From: Herbidospora mongoliensis
GTDB lineage: Bacteria > Actinomycetota > Actinomycetes > Streptosporangiales > Streptosporangiaceae
Assembly: GCF_001570545.1 (NCBI RefSeq)
Contig: NZ_BBXD01000013.1
Location: 1-64,000 of the forward strand
Reading direction: 5' to 3'
Length of the DNA stretch: 64,000 nucleotides
A model generated the notes under the pieces. It was given only the letters and a program-made list of their open reading frames with translations. It searched no databases and was not told the origin of the DNA. Positions within the stretch are counted from its first letter, which is position 1; every line of letters begins with the position of its first letter. Both the position numbers and the translations under genes were made by a program. Positions 57,511-64,000 of the stretch are shown in pieces.

Positions 57511-58482
57511 ATGCTCACCAAGACCAAACGCGGCTCCTCGGGCGACGACCCCGGTCTCGCCGAGCTGCTGCGTGGCGGTGCCGAATCGGCGTTCCGGTCG
57601 CTGGAGACCACGCTGCTCGGCGACGGCGGGCCGTTCGGTTCGCGCTGGAGCACGGTCGCCCAGCTGACCCTGCCCGAGCAGGCCTGGCTGCTCCACGCGC
57701 TCCACCTGCTCACCCAGAACCCGGCCGACTACCAGCGGCTGCCCGCGGTGGCCCGGCTCATCGGCCACGCCGGCCGCCACACCGCCGAGCCTGGTGACGG
57801 CGCGTTCGAACGCGAGGTGCTGGCCGTCAGCGGCTGGACCGAGGCGGTCTTCCCCGCCACGCTCACCCTGCCCGAGCCCGTCGAGATGTCCGTCGAACCG
57901 GCCGACGACGCGTGGGTGTCGGAGGAGGTCGACCGGCGTCTCGCCGCGGCCCCCGGCACGTTCCTCGATCCGGTCGACGCCGCCGACCTGGGCACGGCGA
58001 TCCAGGCCGAACTCCGGGCGCGGTTCCCCGGCGCCCGTTACGAGGGCCCGCTCTACGACGGCTACGACCTGTCCTCCCGCGTCCGCGACTCCGTCGGGCT
58101 GCCCGACGACGACGCGGCCCAGGCGGCCTACGTGACGATGCTCGGCGGTGACCCCGCCATCCTCCAAACCGACCGTGACCTGGCCGGACGCGTGAAGACA
58201 CTGATCTCCCGCGACGCCTCCCACGGCCCGGGGCGGGAGGTGTTCGTACCGGCGGCGGAGAAGAGCTTGCTGACCCACGCCTTCCTGCACCTGCTCGCCC
58301 ACCCGGAATTCCGCGAACGCGCGGGCCGACTGGAGGAGGATCTGGTCGCCCTGTTCACCGCCGAATACGGCGCGGGCGAGGCGCCCGCCGAAGGTCCGGC
58401 GGTGGCGCTGGCGGAGGAACTCGGGTCCGACCGGCTGAAGGTCGCGTTCTTCTTCGGCCGGACCGAATACCTCGGCCTCTAG
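57511..58482 (+). CDS. Inactive metallopeptidase-like paralog (HAFLH, paralog B)
   Basis: 323 residues; AAGGACGG lies upstream of the ATG. It shares the architecture of paralog A: QAWLLHALHLLTQN, AFEREVLAVSGWTEAVFPATL, then LLTHAFLHLLAHPEF and a C-terminus FFFGRTEYLGL. The catalytic Glu of HExxH is replaced by Ala257 (H256-A-F-L-H260) and the EGxTD segment has become EEDLVALF, so it should not be an active protease. It may be a regulator, immunity-like decoy or scaffold for its active relatives. It follows paralog A by 13 bp and ends in a CTAG shared with the convergent gene. Confidence 0.75.
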   Translation: MLTKTKRGSSGDDPGLAELLRGGAESAFRSLETTLLGDGGPFGSRWSTVAQLTLPEQAWLLHALHLLTQNPADYQRLPAVARLIGHAGRHTAEPGDGAFEREVLAVSGWTEAVFPATLTLPEPVEMSVEPADDAWVSEEVDRRLAAAPGTFLDPVDAADLGTAIQAELRARFPGARYEGPLYDGYDLSSRVRDSVGLPDDDAAQAAYVTMLGGDPAILQTDRDLAGRVKTLISRDASHGPGREVFVPAAEKSLLTHAFLHLLAHPEFRERAGRLEEDLVALFTAEYGAGEAPAEGPAVALAEELGSDRLKVAFFFGRTEYLGL

Positions 58483-59771
58483 CTGGGATCCTCGTGGCGG
58501 TGTGGGGATTTCCACGGGAGTCCGGCGTCCTCGATGGCCACGTACACCTTCGCCGCCAGTTCCTTCGGAGTGCCCGCCACCGGCGTGTTCTCGATCACCG
58601 ACCGGACGATCCTGGCGCGGCTCTGGGTGAAGCTGTCGTCCGTCGGGGCGCCGGGCATGTTGTGCTTGGGCTCCTCCGCCCACCCCACGAAGTAGGCCAC
58701 CCGGGAGTAGAAGGGGCTCATGTTCATCTCGCCCTCGCCGGTCGGGACGCCGTCCCTGACCTTGGCCAGGAGCCTGCTTCCGACGATATCGGAGCGGTCG
58801 CCGGGGTCGTCGCCGACGAGGTAGTAGAGCACCAGCTTGTCGTATTTGGGCGGGTCGTCGGTCTTGGTGGACTGGAGGAGCACCTTGAACTTGACGAAAC
58901 TGGCGCCGATCTCCTCGTCGGCGAAGACCAGGGACAACTTCCTGGCCAGGAGCAGGGCGGTCTGCTGTGACCGCACGTTGACGACCAGACGCCGCATCCG
59001 CCGGTGGAGGTCGGCGTCTTTGAAGAAGACGACGGTGTTCATCACATGGAGGTAGTCGCCCAGAATGAGCGCGGTCTTCAGGTCGCCCTCGTACTCCTGG
59101 GGCGCGCAGAAGTAGATGGTGCTCTGGACGCCGAGGTCGACGAACTCCACGACCTCGGCGGGGTCGATGGGCGTGGCCAGATAGGTCTGGTCGGTCAGGT
59201 CGGCGCTCATCAGGCCGTAGACCCGCTGGGGGTCGCGGTCCGGCCGGAGCGTTCCGGTCTGCGAGTCGTAGAAGTACTCCCACAGGGTGTTGAAGAAGTC
59301 GAGGTCGCGCAGGTAGTTGAGCTTCACCCGCATCTCGTCGTCGAGCGAACCGCGAGGGGAGCGCGCCCGTGCCGAGGTCAGCGTGGGGCGGGTCGTGGTC
59401 GTCGTGATCTGGGGCACCGTCTCGATGGGGGCGACGTCGGTGTCGAAGCCGATGTCGAAATCGACGTCGAGGCCGAGGGTGAACTCGTCGATCGGGCCGC
59501 CGTCGGCGTCGGAGGAGAGGTCCCTTTCGAGATCGGGGTCGATGTCGAACTCGATGTCCGTGGGGATGTCCACGGGGATTCTGGGCGCCGGGCGACGCTG
59601 GAAGAAGTCACGGGCGGGGCCGTCGACGGCGGGGGCCGGAACGATGCGGTTCCACGCGACTTGGTTGGCCGGAGCCTGGACCGGCGGGCCCTGGGTGGGA
59701 CGCGTCGGGGTCGTCGTCTGCGTGGGGGTCGGGGCCTTCTGCTTCTTCTTCGACTTCTTCTTGTTGAACAC
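58479..59771 (-). CDS. HopA1-like protein with Lys-rich N-terminus
   Basis: 430 residues from a GTG at 59771. It begins FNKKKSKKKQKAPTPTQTTT, a basic then Thr/Pro-rich disordered segment, followed by an Asp-rich stretch with repeated D.D motifs (about 80-120). The C-terminal 290 residues carry LRRLVVNVRSQQTALLLARKL-like text, FVKFKVLL, DKLVLYYLVGDD and YFVGWAEEPKHNM...SFTQSRARIV. This order recalls HopA1-family effectors, known from type III systems and present in actinobacteria near peptide or toxin genes. The assignment is tentative. Last gene of the leftward TcA operon. Confidence 0.5.
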   Translation of the reverse strand: MFNKKKSKKKQKAPTPTQTTTPTRPTQGPPVQAPANQVAWNRIVPAPAVDGPARDFFQRRPAPRIPVDIPTDIEFDIDPDLERDLSSDADGGPIDEFTLGLDVDFDIGFDTDVAPIETVPQITTTTTRPTLTSARARSPRGSLDDEMRVKLNYLRDLDFFNTLWEYFYDSQTGTLRPDRDPQRVYGLMSADLTDQTYLATPIDPAEVVEFVDLGVQSTIYFCAPQEYEGDLKTALILGDYLHVMNTVVFFKDADLHRRMRRLVVNVRSQQTALLLARKLSLVFADEEIGASFVKFKVLLQSTKTDDPPKYDKLVLYYLVGDDPGDRSDIVGSRLLAKVRDGVPTGEGEMNMSPFYSRVAYFVGWAEEPKHNMPGAPTDDSFTQSRARIVRSVIENTPVAGTPKELAAKVYVAIEDAGLPWKSPHRHEDPS

Positions 59772-59788
59772 GCAGGTCCAGCTTTCTT

Positions 59789-61012
59789 CTAGTCGAGACC
59801 GACGAACTCGACGCGGCCGAGGTAGTAGGCCGCCTTCACCTGGTCGGCCCCGGCCAGGTCGCGGATCTCGGCGGCGGACCCGTGAACGGTCCACACGTGA
59901 TCGGGCACGAGGACGCCCAGGAGGTCGGCGGTGAGCAGGTCGGCGATCCCCTCCGCCAGGAGCGGGCCGTCGGCCGCGGTTTCGATCGCCTCGGTGAAGG
60001 CGGGGTGGGCCAGGACGTGGACGAACTCGTGCACCATCACCGCGTGGAGGTGGGGCCGCCACGACTCCCTCGGCCCCCACGCTTCGGTGGGCACGTGGGC
60101 CGGCAAGTGGACGTAGGTGCGCTCCCCCGCCTCATGGGACGGCGAGTGCCCGAGCAGGAGGCCGGCCAGGTCGTCGAGTTCGGGGTCGTCGGCGAGCCAT
60201 TCGTCGAGCAGGTCGTCGAGGATCTCCCGGTGATCAGGCCGGGCGTGGTCGTATCCGGCCGCATAGAGAGCGTCGGCCAGGTGGACGCGCCGCCGCAGGA
60301 AGGCCAGCCGGGTGTCCTCGTCGTCGTCGGCCGCCCGGGCGTCGAGGACGCTCGCGGCGTAGTCGAAGCCGTCGTACAGCGGGCCCGCGACGTGGGCCGA
60401 GGGGAACGACGGCCCCTGGTCGCGGACGAACCCCTGGATGGACGCGGCGACCGACTCCATCCACGACAGGTCCTCCGGTTCGGACGAGGCGCCCCACCAG
60501 AGCGCCTCCCCGGCCAGTTCGGCCTTCAGCCCCGGCAGCACCGACGTGGTCAGCGCGGTCGCGTCGAACGCCCCACCGGCCGTGGATCGGCCGTGGATCT
60601 CCGCCAGCCGGGTCAGCGCGGCGGGGCCGGGCAGGGCGAGGGAGGACGGGAGGGCCGCCTCCAGCCAGCCGCTGACCGACATGACCTCCTCCTCGAAGCG
60701 CGGCGCGCCCGGTTCGAAGCGCCGCCACCGGGCCCGGTCGACGATCAGGGAGGCCGCACGGGGGCCGGAGAAGCCGGGACCGGCGTTGTCGGCGTTGCGG
60801 GCCAGCAGGTCGAGGCCGTGCACGACCCACCGCTGCTGCGCCGGGTCGGCGTCCGCCACGTCGCCCCAGCGGGACGGGTAGCCGGGGTCGTCGTCCCCGC
60901 GGACCAGCGACTCCAGGTCGCGGAACAGCTGCTCGACGTCCCCGGTGGCGAGCCGGTCGTCGAGCGTGGGGCCCTCCGCGAACGCGTCGCGCTTGGTCTT
61001 CCTGAGGCTCAC
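59789..61012 (-). CDS. Metallopeptidase-like protein, HEFVH family (paralog C)
   Basis: 407 residues from a GTG at 61012, overlapping the upstream stop by 4 bp, with GGAGGT in front. Shared blocks: QRWVVHGLDLLARN, FEEEVMSVSGWLEAALPSSL, GPLYDGFDY, then H328-E-F-V-H332 in VMVHEFVHVLAHPAF, the third-ligand region LAEGIADLLTAD and the end AAYYLGRVEFVGLD. It lacks the long basic tail of its relatives; the start is RKTKRDAF. All zinc ligands are kept, so it is probably active. It lies between paralog D and the HopA1-like gene in the TcA operon. Confidence 0.75.
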   Translation of the reverse strand: MSLRKTKRDAFAEGPTLDDRLATGDVEQLFRDLESLVRGDDDPGYPSRWGDVADADPAQQRWVVHGLDLLARNADNAGPGFSGPRAASLIVDRARWRRFEPGAPRFEEEVMSVSGWLEAALPSSLALPGPAALTRLAEIHGRSTAGGAFDATALTTSVLPGLKAELAGEALWWGASSEPEDLSWMESVAASIQGFVRDQGPSFPSAHVAGPLYDGFDYAASVLDARAADDDEDTRLAFLRRRVHLADALYAAGYDHARPDHREILDDLLDEWLADDPELDDLAGLLLGHSPSHEAGERTYVHLPAHVPTEAWGPRESWRPHLHAVMVHEFVHVLAHPAFTEAIETAADGPLLAEGIADLLTADLLGVLVPDHVWTVHGSAAEIRDLAGADQVKAAYYLGRVEFVGLD

Positions 61013-62706
61013 AGGACCTCCATCTCCTCGGTCTTCTTCTCCTTCTTCTTCTTCTCCACGCCGATGTACCTCGTGGCCCCGAGGAAGTAGGCCGCCTCGA
61101 CGTTGTCCCACCCGACCTCTTCGAGGATCTGCATCGCCTTGGTTCCCGCGCTGCGGTAGCCCACATCGAACAGACCCTCGGGCGGCGCCGCGTAGGGCTG
61201 GCCGCCCAGGACGATACGGGTGAGGTTCGGAACCCTGCGCACGACGTCGACGAACCTGCGGAACATCATGGCGGTGAGCATGTCGGTGACGCCCTCGATC
61301 ATGACCTGCCGCTGGTCGATGCTCCTCGCCACCTTCCTGAACTGCGGGTGCGTGAGGAAGTGCATGAACTCGTGCAGGAGGGTGCGGGACTGCTTCCAGT
61401 ACTCGTCGGTCTTCTTCGCCTGCGTCGAGATGAAGGGCTGGACGTAGATGGTGCCCTCGCCGGGACTGTGCGCCCCGTTCGTCCGGACCGCCCTGACCAC
61501 CTTCTTCTTGATCGCACCGGCTTTGACCATCTCGTCCAGGATCGCGTCCCGGGCCTCGACGTCTTCGGGGCGTCCGGGGTCATAGCTCGCCTTTTGGTAC
61601 ACGGCCAGGGTCTTGTCGTTGCCGACGACGTCCGAGCGGTTCTTCAGGAAGTTCTTCAGCGCCGCCGGGCCCACAGCCCGGCTCGTGGTGCTGGCGATCT
61701 TGTCGGAGTATTTGAACCCGGAGTGGTAGGGGCTTTCGTGGTGCGCCAGGACGAACTTGCCGAAGCCCATTTCCACGACGTCCTGGATGACGTCCGCGAC
61801 CCGCCCGATGGCCTGGATGGAGCGTTCTTCGACGTGCACCCAGGCCCCGTTGTGATCGTCGAGGAGCTTGTCGAGACTGTCCCACAGCTGCTCGCGGAGC
61901 ACGTCCTTGTCGAGAGGTCCGATGTCGGGCACCTCGGGAGTGGTGGTCGTGGTCGTGGTCGTGGCGCGAGGTTTCGAGAAGTAGATGCTCTGCAGCTTCT
62001 GCAGTGATTCCGGTGAGGGTTGCTTCAGAGTCGCGAGGAGGACCCCCCTGGTCCATCCGCTGACCTGGAGCGCCTGCTTCTCCAGCTGCCTGCTCGGGAC
62101 GTCGAAGGACTTCCGGCCCGGCTTCGTGGCCTCCTTGAGGAGACGCGGGATGACCGGGCCGAGTTGCATGCCCGATTCGGTCATGGCCTCGGCGTTCTCC
62201 GAGAAGACGCACACCGCGCGCATGAGCCAGGTGACGGCACCGGGATCGCTCTTGCCGTGCTGCGCCACGAAGGCGGTGCCGCTGTCGGCGTCGGTGTCGC
62301 TCAGCAGCTTGAGCCGCGCATCGATGAAGGCGCCTTCACCGCCCTTCCTGACCGTGCCCAGGCCGGGGTAGGTGAAGGTCAGCCCTTCCGTGACCGGGTC
62401 GGGAGGATCGACCGTGGTGTCGGTGGGTTCGGTCGCCTGTTTCTTGCGGGCCACCTCCGTCTCGGTGTTGTCGGCCTCTTTTCGTTTCGTTCCCGTGAGC
62501 GGCTTCTTGGGTGGAGCCGTCTTCGTGCCGGTCCCGGTGGAGAGGCGGGCGGGTGTGGTCTTCGTGGCGGTGGACTTGCCGGGGGCCGCCGTGGGAGGGG
62601 TGGACTTCCGCTGCGGCGGCGGGGATGTCGTCGACGTCGTCGACGAGCTCGGCTGGACATTCTGGACCGAGCTCGTCTTCTGCTGCTTCTTCGTCCTCTT
62701 CTTCAC
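61009..62706 (-). CDS. Metallopeptidase-like protein, HEFMH family (paralog D)
   Basis: 565 residues from a GTG at 62706, 12 bp after the TcA stop, with GAGG upstream. Residues 1-100 are Lys/Thr/Pro/Ser-rich and disordered (MKKRTKKQQKTSSVQNVQPS, many TK and TP pairs). The family core follows: VTWLMRAVCVFSEN, LEKQALQVSGWTRGVLLATL, then H445-E-F-M-H449 in LLHEFMHFLTHPQF, VMIEGVTDMLTAM, and YFLGATRYIGV before a second Lys/Glu-rich tail. The zinc ligands are intact. Co-transcription with TcA suggests a toxin cargo or a processing enzyme (inference). Confidence 0.75.
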   Translation of the reverse strand: MKKRTKKQQKTSSVQNVQPSSSTTSTTSPPPQRKSTPPTAAPGKSTATKTTPARLSTGTGTKTAPPKKPLTGTKRKEADNTETEVARKKQATEPTDTTVDPPDPVTEGLTFTYPGLGTVRKGGEGAFIDARLKLLSDTDADSGTAFVAQHGKSDPGAVTWLMRAVCVFSENAEAMTESGMQLGPVIPRLLKEATKPGRKSFDVPSRQLEKQALQVSGWTRGVLLATLKQPSPESLQKLQSIYFSKPRATTTTTTTTPEVPDIGPLDKDVLREQLWDSLDKLLDDHNGAWVHVEERSIQAIGRVADVIQDVVEMGFGKFVLAHHESPYHSGFKYSDKIASTTSRAVGPAALKNFLKNRSDVVGNDKTLAVYQKASYDPGRPEDVEARDAILDEMVKAGAIKKKVVRAVRTNGAHSPGEGTIYVQPFISTQAKKTDEYWKQSRTLLHEFMHFLTHPQFRKVARSIDQRQVMIEGVTDMLTAMMFRRFVDVVRRVPNLTRIVLGGQPYAAPPEGLFDVGYRSAGTKAMQILEEVGWDNVEAAYFLGATRYIGVEKKKKEKKTEEMEVL

Positions 62707-62718
62707 GTCCGGCCTCGA

Positions 62719-64000
62719 TCAGATCGCGCGGTACGTCAGGATGAGCCCCACGTTGATCAGGGCTTCGCGGTCGCCGTCGGCGGTGAAGGTCAGTTCCTCG
62801 GCCCGCAGGCCGGGGATGCGGAGCATGGTCCCGTCGTTGACGACCTGGCCGCCACGCAGGAGCCGGGCCGAACCCCAGTCGGCCAGTTCGTAGCGGGCGT
62901 ACAGGCCGGTGAGCTGGACGCCGACGATGTCGGGGAACATCTCCGGCGACAGCGGCAGCACCAGGTCACCGCCACCGGCGAAGGCCTCCCACTCGGTCAC
63001 GAACTCCCCGGCGACGTCGACGTAGCGGGCGGCGGCATACGGCTTGCGCATGCCCCTGACCGCGTTGGCGAAGACGTCGCCGCCCTGCTCGGCGGTGTAC
63101 TTGACCAGCAGCGTCACGTCGAACAGGTCCCACGGGCGGCGCCCGGTGACCTCCATCCTCCACGTCGAGACCGCGCCGGTGCCCTCGAAGGGGAGGTAGC
63201 GCTCGTCGTCGAAGCGGAGCTCGAACAGGCCGTTGTTGTCACGGTGCTGCTCGGTGTCCGACAGGGCGATCTGCTGGGACGGCCGCCAGTCGGAGCGGAT
63301 CGAGGCGGGCAGGTCGCCCTTGCCGTCCATCAGGTAGCGGACGGCCTTCGGGTCGGGGGTGAGCACCGTCTTGTGCCCGGTCTGGGTGAGCACGGCGTTC
63401 ACCTCCAGCGGCCCTTCGGGGCCGTCGAAGACGATGGAGACGGTCTTGATCCGGCGCTTGTAGTGGCCGGGGAAGTCCCGGTCGAACAGCGCCTCGGTGA
63501 GGGCGAACTCGCAGCGGCCGTCGTTCTTCAGGTTGAGCACGGCCAGCGGGTCGACCTGGAGCAGCGAGATCCGCTTGGTGATCTCGAAGCCCCGGCCGTC
63601 GTTGGACACGTACGCGTGGCCGAGGCGTTCGAGGTCGACGCCGAGGGCCTCGCCGGCGAGCAGGCCCGAGCGGCGGCTCTCCCAGTAGACCGGCTGGACG
63701 AACGAGTCGCTCACGCCCTGTTCGTACTGGTAGGCGCGTTCGGCCGCCTTGGCGATGTCGTGCGCGAGGCCGTAGCTGGCGAAGTACATCTGGGCCAGGC
63801 GGCCGGCCTTCCACTGGTAGAGCTCGGCGTTGGTGAACTTGCCGGTGAGGAAGGTGGCGACCGCCTCCAGGTCGGAGATCTCCTGGTCGATGATCTCCAG
63901 TTCGCGCTGGGCCTGGCCGAGCTGGGCCTTGGCCGAGGCGACCTGGTGACCCAGTTCGCGGTAGTCGGCCTTGGCCAGCATGACCTGGTATTTCCACTCG
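62719..64000 (-). CDS. Tc toxin subunit A (TcA), C-terminal part
   Basis: At least 427 residues, open to the right edge, so only the 3' end of a gene normally near 7 kb is seen. The coiled-coil shaft (QVASAKAQLGQAQRELEIIDQ), FTNAELYQWKAGRLAQMYF, AYQYEQGVSDSFV and SGLLAGEALGVDLERL match the end of the TcA channel. FEITKRISLLQVDPLAVL, ALFDRDFPGHYKRRIKTVSI, NNGLFELRFDDERYLPFEG and LLVKYTAEQGG match the TcB-binding domain. TcA forms the pentameric injection channel of Tc toxins. TcB/TcC genes are not in the window. Downstream genes on the same strand encode the metallopeptidase-like proteins. Confidence 0.93.
   Translation of the reverse strand, partial: EWKYQVMLAKADYRELGHQVASAKAQLGQAQRELEIIDQEISDLEAVATFLTGKFTNAELYQWKAGRLAQMYFASYGLAHDIAKAAERAYQYEQGVSDSFVQPVYWESRRSGLLAGEALGVDLERLGHAYVSNDGRGFEITKRISLLQVDPLAVLNLKNDGRCEFALTEALFDRDFPGHYKRRIKTVSIVFDGPEGPLEVNAVLTQTGHKTVLTPDPKAVRYLMDGKGDLPASIRSDWRPSQQIALSDTEQHRDNNGLFELRFDDERYLPFEGTGAVSTWRMEVTGRRPWDLFDVTLLVKYTAEQGGDVFANAVRGMRKPYAAARYVDVAGEFVTEWEAFAGGGDLVLPLSPEMFPDIVGVQLTGLYARYELADWGSARLLRGGQVVNDGTMLRIPGLRAEELTFTADGDREALINVGLILTYRAI

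Noticed and set aside
57511-58482. Calling this gene an active zinc metallopeptidase
   Set aside because: The catalytic Glu is Ala (HAFLH) and the third-ligand motif is lost.

Overview
The window is high-GC DNA with near-continuous coding, GTG/TTG starts beside ATG, and ATGA or TGATG gene overlaps. DUF5999, DUF1707, a SWIM/DUF6493-type pair, LVIVD proteins, SARP regulators and a LAL regulator all point to a filamentous actinomycete. A Streptosporangiales genus such as Nonomuraea or Streptosporangium is likely, but that is inference. No rRNA, tRNA or CRISPR array was seen.

Layout. 1-9317: accessory metabolism (AA10 polysaccharide monooxygenase, membrane spermidine-synthase-like protein, PhyH dioxygenase, GT39-like mannosyltransferase, DUF5999, P450, secreted LVIVD protein, DUF305 lipoprotein). 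9314 to about 10660: an IS605/IS1341-type element with tnpB only. 10721-11676: two small secreted paralogs with opposite low-complexity tails. 11911-21537: an MFS exporter, then a sugar-acid uptake and catabolism locus (binding protein, two permeases, two Gfo/Idh/MocA enzymes, a 2-hydroxyacid dehydrogenase, a PmoA/DUF6807 protein). A XylR-type regulator sits in the middle, and a shared 16-bp element lies at both promoters.

21596-30761: a regulator block. Two tandem SARP/NB-ARC/TPR proteins are each followed by a convergent gene for a small secreted peptide. The two peptides are related to each other (TVLHA in the signal peptide, MPW in the mature part). A LAL-type LuxR regulator follows.

30928-48591: a large RiPP-type cluster that I could not match to a described class. 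It has a precursor with a Cys-x-Cys tail (35881), a radical SAM/SPASM enzyme, a PqqD-type recognition protein, an FAD enzyme, and a YcaO/TfuA pair that suggests thioamidation. It also has a P450, an O-methyltransferase, an ABC exporter, a catalytic-looking ATP-grasp fused to a SARP activator, and two LuxR-type regulators. A divergent operon begins with a leader-like peptide that has no core and continues with a nucleotidyl cyclase/ATPase, a subtilase and a GAF protein. The palindrome CCCACGtttGTGGG (two copies at 35761-35810, a variant at 46419) ties the two main promoter regions together.

48583-54779: housekeeping-type genes (CMD/ArsR pair, DUF1707, SWIM protein with its partner). 54985-64000: a locus around the 3' end of a Tc-toxin TcA gene. 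It contains four paralogs of an unusual HEFxH metallopeptidase-like family (one lacks the catalytic Glu), a HopA1-like protein and a collagen-like surface protein. Several of these proteins have Lys-rich disordered N-termini, as might be expected of cargo or secreted effectors.
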